From Acidobacteriota bacterium (GTDB lineage Bacteria > Acidobacteriota > Terriglobia > Acidiferrales > UBA7541): DNA of 64,000 bases. The DNA is taken from assembly GCA_013289825.1 (NCBI GenBank), contig JABCZF010000011.1, positions 59,139 to 123,138 of the forward strand. The letters run 5' to 3'. Every line of letters begins with the position of its first letter. Within the stretch, counting starts at the first letter, position 1. Below the pieces are notes generated by a model that ran no database searches, had not been told where the DNA came from, and saw nothing but the letters and a program-made list of their open reading frames with translations. Of the stretch, positions 27,476-36,942 are shown one piece after another. Made by a program: the position numbers and the translations under genes.

Positions 27476-29386
27476 ATGAAATCAAATCATTCCATTGGGG
27501 TAGTGCGAAGCTTCGTCCTTGGGGCTTTCATTTTCTGTGGAGCACTTCCGCACTCGTCTTCAAATCTCTTCGGCCAAACCCCGCAAGCTCCTCTGGGAGG
27601 CAGACTCGGCCAAAATACCTTTGTAAGTCCGGATTTCGTCCTCAACTTGGACGTCCAAATCCACGGTCCAGACGGCGTGCCAGTTAAAGCCCTCACGGTC
27701 GTGACCCTCTACTCGCAGGCCGGGCTGCCCATCTCGACTGCGACGACTAAAGGCACCAAGGCACTCTTCACGCAATTGGCGCCTGGCTCGTACTACGTGG
27801 AAGTCGAAGCTCCGGGGTATTGGAAGGCCCGCGAGGATGCCCTTGTCCAAGGCACTATGGCAGACAGCGTTGTCTCGGTCGAGCTGGCTCCTGCGGTCGC
27901 CGGTAGATCTGCCCCTCCGGTCTACTCCCTTGCTCCTCTTCTTGCACCCGACGTTCAGAAGGAGTTGAGGAAAGGTGTCGCAGCCCTCCAGTCCGGAAAC
28001 CTGGCCGTGGCCCAGAAATCGCTAAGATTCGTATCGGGGAAGGCCCCCAACCATCCTGTAGTTCTATACGCGCTCGGCATGCTCGCTGACAAGGAGGGCA
28101 ATGCTTCCGAGGCGCAAGAGTTGTGGCAGCGGGCCATCGGCCTCCAACCAAACTATCTGCTCGCGGTCTACGCCCTCGCGCAATCCTATTTGCAACAAGA
28201 GAATTTCGCCAAAGCCTTCGAAATGGCGCAAAAGGCCCTGGATGTGGACCCCAACTCGTGGCAGGCCCATAGCCTGCTGGCCTCGGTCGCTTTCCGGCAG
28301 GAACACTACTCAGAGGCCGTTTCGCACGGCGAGCGAGCCTTGGAAATTGGCAAGGAAAAGGCCGGGAGCATTGCCATCGTTCTCTCACAAGCGCTCGCCG
28401 TCCAAGGCCGCCGCGATGAAGGTATTGTCGTGCTAAATCAGTATCTTGCGGCCAATCCGGACAGCGCTCACGCAGAAAGAGCGAGAACTATTCTCACCCG
28501 CCTCGAGAGCAAAGCCGACCGCTATGTGATCGAAGGAAGTGACGCCGAGAAGGTTCCTGTGGATTTGCCCCCGCCCGACATTTCTCCTCTGGTCGAACAC
28601 TGGGTTCCCGTCGATGTTGACGATAGTGTGCCCCCCGTTGAACCCGGCGCTGCCTGCGACCTGAGTGACGTTCTGGCCAAAGCAGGTACCCAACTGGAGG
28701 TTCTGCCGCAGACCCTCGACCGCTTTTCTGCAACGGAAACCATTGAAAACCAAGCGGTTAATGAAAATGGCATCGCGTCAAAATCTCAGAATATCTCCTT
28801 TACTTATGTCGTTTCCATCCACGAAACTCGCCACGGATCTCTCAACGTTGAGGAGTATCGCAACGGAAAAGATGACGACTCTTCATTTCCTGATCGCTTT
28901 GCAACGCACGGGCTGCCCTCACAAGTTTTTGTCTTCCACCCCTATTACCAGGGCGACTTTGATATGAAGTGCGAAGGTCTGGCGCGTCACGGCACGGGCT
29001 TCGCCTGGCAAGTTCGCTTCGAGCAGAAGAAAAACGTTCCCAGCCGCATGCAAGTTCACTATTTGAACGGCCGGAGGTATCCCGTTCCCCTAAAAGGTCG
29101 CGCCTGGATTGACGCTAGCAATTATCAGGTTATCCGTCTGGAGACCGATCTCCGCGAGCAAGTTAAGCCCGCCGCGCTTTACGCGCAACACACCGATATT
29201 GAATATGGCCCGGTTCGCTTCCGTAAGGACAATCTGGAATTATGGCTGCCAATCCGGGCGGATTTCTATTTTCAAACCGGCGGACACCGCATCCACCGGC
29301 GCCACGATTTTCATGATTACATGCTATTTGCGATTGATGACCAACAAAATATTGGCAAGCCCAAAGAAACTCAGCAGCCGCACTAG
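27476..29386 (+). CDS. Exported TPR-repeat protein
   Basis: About 636 residues from an ATG at 27476 that opens a signal peptide (SFVLGAFIFCGALPHSSS); the frame is also open upstream but is not signal-like. A small CarboxypepD_reg-like beta domain (~60-130, IHGPDGVPVKALTVVTL) precedes TPR repeats at ~160-330 (VVLYALGMLADKEGNASEAQ, LAVYALAQSYLQQENFAKAF). The C-terminal ~250 residues (MQVHYLNGRRYPVPLKGRAW, then HTDIEYGPVRFRKDNLELWL) resemble the lipoprotein-sorting/MucB-like beta fold of periplasmic proteins. Placed between two TonB receptor genes, it may assist uptake or outer-membrane assembly; this is inference. Confidence 0.8.
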   Translation: MKSNHSIGVVRSFVLGAFIFCGALPHSSSNLFGQTPQAPLGGRLGQNTFVSPDFVLNLDVQIHGPDGVPVKALTVVTLYSQAGLPISTATTKGTKALFTQLAPGSYYVEVEAPGYWKAREDALVQGTMADSVVSVELAPAVAGRSAPPVYSLAPLLAPDVQKELRKGVAALQSGNLAVAQKSLRFVSGKAPNHPVVLYALGMLADKEGNASEAQELWQRAIGLQPNYLLAVYALAQSYLQQENFAKAFEMAQKALDVDPNSWQAHSLLASVAFRQEHYSEAVSHGERALEIGKEKAGSIAIVLSQALAVQGRRDEGIVVLNQYLAANPDSAHAERARTILTRLESKADRYVIEGSDAEKVPVDLPPPDISPLVEHWVPVDVDDSVPPVEPGAACDLSDVLAKAGTQLEVLPQTLDRFSATETIENQAVNENGIASKSQNISFTYVVSIHETRHGSLNVEEYRNGKDDDSSFPDRFATHGLPSQVFVFHPYYQGDFDMKCEGLARHGTGFAWQVRFEQKKNVPSRMQVHYLNGRRYPVPLKGRAWIDASNYQVIRLETDLREQVKPAALYAQHTDIEYGPVRFRKDNLELWLPIRADFYFQTGGHRIHRRHDFHDYMLFAIDDQQNIGKPKETQQPH

Positions 29387-29647
29387 CCTCGATTGATCCG
29401 GTCGAAACTCCGACCCGTTGGGGCCGCCCCTTTTCCAGGAATGATCAACCGGCAATCGACTAGATTTCGTTGGCTCCCCTGCCGCCTGCCCAACCCTGCT
29501 ATTGGTTCACCTAAATCCGGACGCACGGCGGGATTCCCACACTCACCACTTCCGGCCTCGATGCACTTACTCGCTTATATTCCTTTCCCTGGTGACGGTC
29601 CTACTCTGGAACCAGTTAAACCTCGGCTGGTTTCTGCTACAAAAGGA
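29387..29647. other. Intergenic region after the TPR gene
   Basis: No gene is supported here. The region separates the end of the TPR gene from the terminator of the converging TonB receptor gene. Confidence 0.45.
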
Positions 29648-29678
29648 AAGGGCCGACACATCCAACAGATCGGCCCTT
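29648..29678 (-). terminator. Intrinsic terminator of the second large TonB receptor gene
   Basis: AAGGGCCGA (29648-29656) pairs with TCGGCCCTT (29670-29678); on the reverse strand the stem runs into TTCCTTTTG. It lies 33 bp past the receptor stop, the same arrangement seen after the other large receptor. Confidence 0.7.
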
Positions 29679-29711
29679 CCAAAGTTGCGGCGCTAGGGGC
29701 ACCGCGTCGAA

Positions 29712-32700
29712 TTAGAAATTAAAACTTGCGCTCAACTGTGTGATGCGCGCCGCGATCCGCGTGGTCGTGACTTCACCAAACAGCGAACTGTTCACGTTTC
29801 CGCTTGGGTTGTTGAACTGTGCATGGTTGAAAGCGTTGAACAGGTCTACACGGAGCTGCAACTTGTAGCGTTCCGTGATCTGCGTGTCTTTGTAAAAGGA
29901 AATATCCGTGTCGTTGATCCCCGGCCCATGGAAAATATTCCTGCCGGCGTTGCCGACTGTACCCAGAGCTTCGACCTGGAAGCTTGCAGGAGTGAAGTAG
30001 AAGTTTCCTTTATGGTTCTTGCCAGCACCGTTAGCCAAGGTTTGAATGGTGCGGATGCTCTCGAGCTGCACCGGTGCCCCTATGCTAGGACGGTCCCAGC
30101 AGCCATAGAAGCTGATGTTGGGCGTGCACTGCAACGAATGGAACCCTGAATCAGTAAGATTGATGGGGAACCCACTCTGGAAGGACGATACTCCAGCCAG
30201 CGTCCAGCCTTTTGTGACTCTGCTGGGCAGGTGGTGGAAACCCCAATCGGGTATCTGATAGAGGTATTCCATGACCAGCCGTTGACGCCCATCGAACGCC
30301 GAGTTGCCGTACGTCGCGTTGAAATTGCCCGGAATGATGCCTCCCTGCGAGTTCTCGAAGCTCGAAGAGTTGTCCAAGGAGTGAGAAAATGTGTATGAGG
30401 CGCGTAGGCTTAGCCCATGCGATAGTGACCTCTCCAGCGTCGCCTGGAACGAGTTGTAGTGCGAGTAAAGGCATGTGCACTGCAGCCCAACCGAACCAAA
30501 CACGTTTGGCGGAGCCTCGGCGAAGTTCCCGACCGGGAAGAACTCTTCGTTGGCCCTGTTTGCCGGGCAATTCGCGATGGCCAAGCAGGCCGCAGCATTG
30601 TAAGGAAGCGTTTCCACGGTGCCTTCGAGCCGCTTGCCATCAGCTCCAACGTAGCTAAAGGTTCCCAGCATACCGGGAGTAAATTGATATTGCACCGTCA
30701 ATTGGCGGTTCATTACGTAAGGCGTATTGAAGCCGTGATCGACGATGTTCAGCGAGAACGGTTCAAAGAACGGGAAGTTAGGTGATGAACCCGGCGCCGG
30801 AGGCGCGAACGGATACTTGTTCGTGATGCTTGCGGCACCCGTAGTCGACGTGGTGATTGGCTTCGCCGCACCGTTGCCGTTATAACTCGTAATGGTGACC
30901 GCGCCGGGGTTTATGGTGCTGAATGGTGTAGCAAACCCCGGGTTGCCTCCCACGTCGCCAATACCGAAATCGATAAGCGCGAACGGAGGAGCCAGCAGGT
31001 TTTGCAATGTCAGTTCTTCTTCGGAATTATCGTAGTACATTCCGAAGCCGGCTCTCACTGTCAGTTTAGACATCGGATGCCATGCAAGGCCGATCCTCGG
31101 AGCGAAGTTAGCGAGGTGCGTGTAGTATCCCGCAGAGTTCACGCCCGCATCGCCGGGGAACAGCAGGCCCTGCGGGGCAGTCGCAAACACTGTGGATTGT
31201 TGTCCTAAGTGGAACGAGTTAATCGCCACTCCCTTGTTTGCGTGGTCCGTCAACGGCGTGTCGATCTGCCAGCCGATTCCGTACGTTAAAGTCAGATTGG
31301 ACCGGATCTTCCATTGATCCTGAATAAACGAGTAAAACTCCCAAGAACGTGCGTCGATGAAATTGCCGCTCGATTGCGCGTAGCTGTCTGGGATTCCTAA
31401 CAGAAAATCCGCTCCTGAATCGCCGGTTGAGAACGCACCTCCGCCGTTGAATCCGTACGAGCCGTTATTCAGGAAGTTGAACGGGTTCGCGACGTGAATT
31501 CGGCGAAAATCGATCCCCCACTTAAAGGAGTGCTTTCCCGTAATGTAGGAGACGTTGTCGATCAGTTCACCGGTATCGTCGATGCGCGGCTGCGGGCCGT
31601 TCGTCGAGAAGCCCAGGGTAAATAGGTTGTTGACGGCGATGTTTGGAACTCCCGCTCCGGCTGCATTTTGAGGTGTGATCCCGGTGAATCCGACGCTCGA
31701 AGGCAATACCGGAGTGACTGGTTGCACAGCATTAAAGTTAAAACGGTTATACCCGAAGCGGATTTCGTTCACCCATTGCTGGCTGAAAACGTGCGTCTCA
31801 TTGACCGTATATTGATAAATCTTCGAAGTGTCGACTTCTGGAGATCCCGGCAGCGTGGCCCCGGTGAATGGCAGAGTGAGCGTCTGCGCACTCTTTGTCC
31901 AGAAGAGGTAAAAACCCATGGTATCTTTGGAGCTCAGGTTGTAATCAAGCCTCCCAAGATACTGGTCCGGCGATGAAATCGTGTTGTTCGAGAACTGGAA
32001 AAAATTGTTCGGAGCATTCGCAGCAGGGACGAGTTTGTTCATTAACCCGACGGAGACACTGCTGAGGTCCTGACTCGGGATTACTCCAGTGCTGAAAAGG
32101 CCGTTTGTAAGTAAGGCTCCATTATTGTTGTACGCCTGACCATAGTAAGTTCCCGCAGGGCACATGACCCCTCCGGAAACCGGGCAAGGCGAGCTGGCAT
32201 CCCCGAACAGCGCTATCGGCGACACATTGGGGTTGGTGGGTGCGGCACCCGCCGTTGCCGGCGGTGCTCCGTTAAAATTATTGTCGCTGAAATCCCCGCC
32301 GCGTTGTGCCGTGCTGTAAACCGGTGTGTTCGCGGCTAGCCCCGCAAACGCCCGCGTGCCCTGATAGGCAAAGAAAAAGAACAGTTTATTTTTCAGAATG
32401 GGCCCGCCTACGCTGCCCCCGAACTGATTCTGGTGGAACGGCGGCACGGTGGTGCTGAAGAAATTCTTCGCGTTCATGAAAGTGTCGCGGTAGAACTCGA
32501 ATGCGCTGCCATGCCACTCGTTTGTTCCCGACTTCGTCGTCACCATCAACGTCGCGCCGGAGTTGCGCCCGTATTCCGGATTCAGTGTGGCGTCCACTAC
32601 CTTCACTTCCGCGATCGCGTCCGGGTTAATAGCGTTTGCGATCGGCGTATTCAGCGGCGCGTCATTCGAATCCGTGCCGTTCACCAGATAATTGTTTGAC

Positions 32701-33278
32701 TGCGTTCGGCTTCCGTTTGTCGCGAAGTTGCTTCCGAAGCGGTCCGAAGATGCCATCACTCCAGGCAAAGTCGTCTGCAGGTTAATCCAAGCGCGGTTTA
32801 ACAACGGAAAATCCTTGAGGTCCGCTCCTGCCAGATCGCCTCCCAACTGCATCGTCGTCGTGTCAGCTTGCAGTTTTTCTGCAACCACTTCGACGGTCGC
32901 GGACATCTCGCCAACTTCGAGCGTCCCTGTAAACGCATACGTCGCGGTAGCTTCCACTTTTATTCCGGTCTGCTTGAATGTCCGGAATCCGGTCTTCGTT
33001 ACCGTCACGGTGTAGTTCCCAGGAGCCAAGTCCGGTGCGTCGAACGATCCCGTGTCGCTCGTGGTCAAGGTTCTCTCATAGTTGGTATCGGAATTGACAA
33101 TCTTAACGGCCGCGCCAGAAACCGCTGCGCCCTGGGCGTCAATCACCGTCCCTCGAATCCGGCCGTTCGCATCCGCATACATGCTCGGTGCGAGCGAAGT
33201 GCTCAGCACCAAGATCACAGCAATCGACAGAAGCAGAGACAAACCAGGACCCGCCGACAGCAAACGTTTCATATCCAT
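29712..33278 (-). CDS. Large TonB-dependent receptor with carboxypeptidase-regulatory-like domain
   Basis: 1,188 residues. Signal peptide LSLLLSIAVILVLSTSLAPS; CarboxypepD_reg-like domain at ~40-125 (TVIDAQGAAVSGAAVKIVNS); plug at ~135-260 (SNNYLVNGTDSNDAPLNTPI); long barrel closing RITQLSASFNF with the C-terminal Phe. Start at ATG 33278, with an alternative ATG two codons later. It has the same architecture as the 23334-27101 receptor but differs clearly in sequence, so they are paralogues with probably distinct ligands. Barrel loops are Asn/Gly/Ser-rich, typical of outer-membrane surface loops. Confidence 0.9.
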   Translation of the reverse strand: MDMKRLLSAGPGLSLLLSIAVILVLSTSLAPSMYADANGRIRGTVIDAQGAAVSGAAVKIVNSDTNYERTLTTSDTGSFDAPDLAPGNYTVTVTKTGFRTFKQTGIKVEATATYAFTGTLEVGEMSATVEVVAEKLQADTTTMQLGGDLAGADLKDFPLLNRAWINLQTTLPGVMASSDRFGSNFATNGSRTQSNNYLVNGTDSNDAPLNTPIANAINPDAIAEVKVVDATLNPEYGRNSGATLMVTTKSGTNEWHGSAFEFYRDTFMNAKNFFSTTVPPFHQNQFGGSVGGPILKNKLFFFFAYQGTRAFAGLAANTPVYSTAQRGGDFSDNNFNGAPPATAGAAPTNPNVSPIALFGDASSPCPVSGGVMCPAGTYYGQAYNNNGALLTNGLFSTGVIPSQDLSSVSVGLMNKLVPAANAPNNFFQFSNNTISSPDQYLGRLDYNLSSKDTMGFYLFWTKSAQTLTLPFTGATLPGSPEVDTSKIYQYTVNETHVFSQQWVNEIRFGYNRFNFNAVQPVTPVLPSSVGFTGITPQNAAGAGVPNIAVNNLFTLGFSTNGPQPRIDDTGELIDNVSYITGKHSFKWGIDFRRIHVANPFNFLNNGSYGFNGGGAFSTGDSGADFLLGIPDSYAQSSGNFIDARSWEFYSFIQDQWKIRSNLTLTYGIGWQIDTPLTDHANKGVAINSFHLGQQSTVFATAPQGLLFPGDAGVNSAGYYTHLANFAPRIGLAWHPMSKLTVRAGFGMYYDNSEEELTLQNLLAPPFALIDFGIGDVGGNPGFATPFSTINPGAVTITSYNGNGAAKPITTSTTGAASITNKYPFAPPAPGSSPNFPFFEPFSLNIVDHGFNTPYVMNRQLTVQYQFTPGMLGTFSYVGADGKRLEGTVETLPYNAAACLAIANCPANRANEEFFPVGNFAEAPPNVFGSVGLQCTCLYSHYNSFQATLERSLSHGLSLRASYTFSHSLDNSSSFENSQGGIIPGNFNATYGNSAFDGRQRLVMEYLYQIPDWGFHHLPSRVTKGWTLAGVSSFQSGFPINLTDSGFHSLQCTPNISFYGCWDRPSIGAPVQLESIRTIQTLANGAGKNHKGNFYFTPASFQVEALGTVGNAGRNIFHGPGINDTDISFYKDTQITERYKLQLRVDLFNAFNHAQFNNPSGNVNSSLFGEVTTTRIAARITQLSASFNF

Positions 33279-33724
33279 CCCCCCATCATCGTCATCTCAG
33301 TTTTGAATGTGAAATCCCGAAGTCCACCACGCCAATCAATAGGCAAGGCACTGTCCAATCTCTGCGGTGTATGGAGTTCCTATAAATTTAGAATAACTCC
33401 TTTAATTTCATCACGGTACTAGAACTCTTTAGTTGTTCTTTAGAATCATTTCTTCCATATTTTGTAGGGCCTTCGCAACACTCTCCGCTAAAGTGAATCT
33501 GGTATGTGTGTTCCCAGGTCGAGCGCATTTCAATGGCAGCTGGCCACCTCACAAATGCTTTAGTTCTCTGATACTTAGTGACTTCGGAAGGTACGCCAGC
33601 ACGCCCGTCCAGGTTACTCGACCCGAACTATCAACAAGTAATCCTTCTTCTCAATTTGAGATAGATTCCTGGTTAACAGCCCTAGCTATGAATTTTGTTT
33701 TATGACACCCAAGGCGCACAAAGG
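33279..33724. other. Intergenic region, no supported gene
   Basis: 446 bp, more A/T-rich than the flanks. A short forward reading frame at 33433-33705 has no homology I recognise and no ribosome-binding site. The region should carry the promoter of the reverse-strand TonB receptor. Confidence 0.45.
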
Positions 33725-34909
33725 CTATCCTCCGTCGGCTCCGAGGCCTAAGAGAAAAAGCAGTTGCCGTACGCCGATTGAAAACTGATTTTCGGGCGTA
33801 GTCAGGCTAACAACCACAATTCCCCGAGAAGGAAAGTCGTAGAAGTGCCCGGGGTGGAGGTAAACGCCCTTCGCCGCTAGGAGTTCGAGGGCCAGCTCTT
33901 CGTCTGAGCGAGTCGCGGGCACGCGGACCACGGCATTCCAGCCGGCTTCCACTTCCAGTCGGTTGCAGGATTCTTGTGCCGCCAGCTGCTTGTCCAGTTC
34001 GGCAAGGTTCGCCCTCACGCGCCACAACAATTGCTCCTGGAACCCCCGCCGTTGGCGCAACAATGCCGGCATGGCCCACTGAATCGGAGCATTCATTGAC
34101 AGATAGGTATCCGCGATCACCTCAAGACGCTCAAGCGCTTGCGCTTTGAGCGGCTCCGGCCCATCAACGATCAGCCAGGCCGCCTTCATTTGCGGCAGAC
34201 CGCAGATCTTAGATAGGCCGCTCATTGTGAACGTCAGCACTTCTGAATTCCCGGCAAATGTGGGGTGGCGCTTTTCGTCGAGGCCAAAATCAAGAAACAC
34301 CTCATCGGCGATAATGGCAATCTCCCTCTCGGCGCAAACCTCGTTCAACTTCCGCATCTCCTCCGTTTTGCAAAAATGCCCGGTTGGATTATTCGGGTGC
34401 ACCACGATCAATCCACGTGTCCGCGGCGTAATGGCCTGCTCCAGCGCGTGGAAATCAATCTGCCATCCATAGTCGTAGACCAGCTGGTAACGCACCAGCC
34501 GCACGTCCTGAATATCGGCGAGGAACTCGAACAGCGGATAGCTCGGCTCCGGAATCAATACCTCATCGTCTGGATTGCACAACGTTCGAAACACGTAGCT
34601 ATAGGCTTCGCTAGTGCTTGTCGTCAGAAATATGTGGTCATGCGAAACAGCCGCTCCGCGCTCCGCGTAGTACTGCACCACGGCGTCCCGCGCCACCCTA
34701 AGACCTCGCGGATTCGGCTCATATTTCAGCGCCGCCGGATTCCGCAGCGCGCTTAAAATCGCCTCCTCGTCGTATTGAAATCCGCATTCCGTCGGATTCG
34801 AAACTGTCAAGTCAATCAGTGGCTTCCCCGCCGCGCGATGCGCCGCCAGCGCCGCGCTCAAGCGGTTGGTCTCAAGATTCCAATTTGTCCGTTTCGCAAA
34901 CATTTTCAT
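33725..34909 (-). CDS. Class I/II PLP-dependent aminotransferase
   Basis: About 394 residues from the ATG at 34909. Fold-type I features: LIDLTVSNPTECGF near the N-terminus, VVHPNNPTGHFCK, the Asp that binds the PLP pyridine nitrogen in IIADEVFLDFG, and the Schiff-base Lys in FTMSGLSKICGLPQMKAAWL. It transfers an amino group between an amino acid and a 2-oxoacid; the specific substrate is not readable. It is divergent from a DegT-type aminotransferase gene, 96 bp away. Confidence 0.88.
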   Translation of the reverse strand: MKMFAKRTNWNLETNRLSAALAAHRAAGKPLIDLTVSNPTECGFQYDEEAILSALRNPAALKYEPNPRGLRVARDAVVQYYAERGAAVSHDHIFLTTSTSEAYSYVFRTLCNPDDEVLIPEPSYPLFEFLADIQDVRLVRYQLVYDYGWQIDFHALEQAITPRTRGLIVVHPNNPTGHFCKTEEMRKLNEVCAEREIAIIADEVFLDFGLDEKRHPTFAGNSEVLTFTMSGLSKICGLPQMKAAWLIVDGPEPLKAQALERLEVIADTYLSMNAPIQWAMPALLRQRRGFQEQLLWRVRANLAELDKQLAAQESCNRLEVEAGWNAVVRVPATRSDEELALELLAAKGVYLHPGHFYDFPSRGIVVVSLTTPENQFSIGVRQLLFLLGLGADGG

Positions 34910-35005
34910 TGGCGCATCATTATATAGGCGATCGCGGCGTGCGCAGGGGCCCATGGCGTATACTCGGCAAGTTGCATCAGACTTCTACTGGCCTGTGAAC
35001 AATTG

Positions 35006-36145
35006 ATGAATGCACACCCACAAACCACTTCCCCGCTCGATCCCGTGCCACAACTCGATCTCGCGGGGCAATACGCTACAATCGGCGGTGAGATTCGTAC
35101 TGCCGTCGAAAGCGTTCTCGCGTCGCAACAATTTATCCTCGGGCGCGAAGGGGCCGCGTTCGAACAAGAAATCGCCCAGCTCTCGGGCGCCGCTCACGGC
35201 GTTGGCGTCGCCTCGGGAACCGATGCTCTGATCCTCGCGCTACGCGCCTGCGGCGTCGAAGCCGGCGACGAAGTGCTGATCCCGCCGTTCACCTTTGTCG
35301 CCACAGCCAGCGCCGTAAGCGCGCTCGGCGCCAAACCTGTCTTCGTAGACATTCGGCCAGACACCTACAACCTCGATCCTTCCGATCTCGCACGCCGCGT
35401 CACTCCGCGGACTCGCGCGATTATCGCTGTGCATCTTTATGGGCTAGCTTCGGACATGGATCCGATTTTGAATTTTGCGCGAGCGCATGATTTCCGCGTG
35501 ATTGAAGACAATGCGCAATCGATTGGCGCGAATTACAAAGGCCGCCGCACCGGCTCGCTGGGTGACGCGGCGTGCATGAGTTTTTATCCTACAAAAAACC
35601 TTGGCGCGTACGGCGATGCGGGCATGGTGGTCACCAATTCGAGTGAGATGGCCGCGCGATTAAAATCGTTGCGCAATCACGGCCAGTCTTCAAAGTACGT
35701 CAGCAGCGAGCCCGGGTGGAACAGCCGTCTCGACGAAATGCAAGCTGCCGTTCTGCGCGTGAAACTGCGCCATCTGCCCGAGTGGCAGCGTCGAAGGCAG
35801 GCGCATGCGGCGGAGTACACAAAACTCTTGCTCGGGATTCCCGGTGTTGCGCCACCTTTCATCCCGGAAGGGTATGAGCATGTGTTTCACCAATACACGA
35901 TTCGCGTCGAACGCCGCGACGCGCTTGTGCAGGTTTTGAACGAGCGAAAAATCGGGAGCGCGGTGTATTACCCTGTTCCGCTGCATCTGCAGCCGCTCTA
36001 CGCCTCGCTAGGCCACAAGGCCGGCGATTTTCCTCATGCCGAGCACGCCGCGCTCGAAGTGCTTTCTCTACCGCTGTTTCCGGAGCTGCGCTCTGAACAG
36101 ATTGTCCGCGTCGCGGAAGCGGTTTGTGAATTTGTCACCCATTGA
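35006..36145 (+). CDS. DegT/DnrJ/EryC1/StrS-family sugar aminotransferase
   Basis: 379 residues from the ATG at 35006. Family motifs: GVGVASGTDALILALRACGV (PLP phosphate loop), VIEDNAQSIGANYKG (catalytic Asp region) and the PLP Lys in SFYPTKNLGAYGDAG. Such enzymes aminate NDP-keto-sugars for surface polysaccharides or glycosylated metabolites. Length and motifs are complete. No sugar-nucleotide genes are adjacent, so the pathway is unknown. Confidence 0.9.
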   Translation: MNAHPQTTSPLDPVPQLDLAGQYATIGGEIRTAVESVLASQQFILGREGAAFEQEIAQLSGAAHGVGVASGTDALILALRACGVEAGDEVLIPPFTFVATASAVSALGAKPVFVDIRPDTYNLDPSDLARRVTPRTRAIIAVHLYGLASDMDPILNFARAHDFRVIEDNAQSIGANYKGRRTGSLGDAACMSFYPTKNLGAYGDAGMVVTNSSEMAARLKSLRNHGQSSKYVSSEPGWNSRLDEMQAAVLRVKLRHLPEWQRRRQAHAAEYTKLLLGIPGVAPPFIPEGYEHVFHQYTIRVERRDALVQVLNERKIGSAVYYPVPLHLQPLYASLGHKAGDFPHAEHAALEVLSLPLFPELRSEQIVRVAEAVCEFVTH

Positions 36146-36259
36146 TCGTCGTCCATTCCTGTGGTCCATTTGTCATCCAAGGATCTGCGCCAATTCCTGC
36201 ATGCAAACAACTCTGCGCCCGTTCTGACGCGTCAACACTTCTCACAACTCCAAGCTGCA

Positions 36260-36931
36260 TCATTTTCCCAAGTAAAGCAGGGCGAGAAGAAAAATCCAAA
36301 GGCCGTCCATGAAGTGCCAGTAGTAGGAGGCGACTTCGGCAGCGACGGCGCGCGACACTTTGGCTTTTTCAAATTTACGGAAGGAGACGTAGAGCAGCGC
36401 GCAGATTCCGCCGAACAGATGCAAGCCGTGTAGCCCAGTAAAGATATAAAAAAAGCTGCTGGCCTGATTGCTGGACACGTAAAAGCCTGCCAGAACGAAC
36501 TGGCGCCAAGCCAGCAGTTGGCCGGTCAGAAAAAGTACGCCGAGAGTCGTGGCGACCGCCCAAAGTTTGCGGAATTGCGCGACGTCCGCGCGCGCGAGTC
36601 GCCGGCGCGCGAACTCCATGGCTCCGCTGCTTAGCAAGAGAAGCGCCGTGTTGACCCAAATGATCCATGGAAGATGGAGCGGCACCCAGCGGTTGCTGTT
36701 GGCGGCGCGGAGATAGATATAGGCGCTGGCCATGGCCATGAAAAACATGACGATGGAGACGATGGCGATCACGATGGCGGTGGCGTATCGTCTCGAGGAA
36801 GGCCTTTGAGGGCCGCGGCGCTTGTCGCTATCGCCGCCATCATCTCCGCCTGCGGGCGGAAGTTTTCCACCGCCTCCGCCGATGTCTTCGATGATGAGTT
36901 CGATATCCTCGACGATGGTTGTGCCTGGCAT
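36260..36931 (-). CDS. Cytochrome c oxidase subunit III-like protein
   Basis: 223 residues. A Gly/Asp-rich cytoplasmic N-terminus (~1-45) precedes five hydrophobic helices of the COX3 fold, including VSIVMFFMAMASAYIYLRAA and FFYIFTGLHGLHLFGGICAL, the latter with the family's conserved His pair. It ends with ASYYWHFMDGLWIFLLALLY. The ATG is 11 bp after the subunit I-like stop, with AGGAAAGG between them, so the two are one operon. No subunit II gene is nearby. Confidence 0.9.
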   Translation of the reverse strand: MPGTTIVEDIELIIEDIGGGGGKLPPAGGDDGGDSDKRRGPQRPSSRRYATAIVIAIVSIVMFFMAMASAYIYLRAANSNRWVPLHLPWIIWVNTALLLLSSGAMEFARRRLARADVAQFRKLWAVATTLGVLFLTGQLLAWRQFVLAGFYVSSNQASSFFYIFTGLHGLHLFGGICALLYVSFRKFEKAKVSRAVAAEVASYYWHFMDGLWIFLLALLYLGK

Positions 36932-36942
36932 GAGACCTTTCC

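Noticed and set aside
33433..33705. 90-codon forward frame in an intergenic region
   Set aside because: No ribosome-binding site, no recognisable domain, A/T-rich background.
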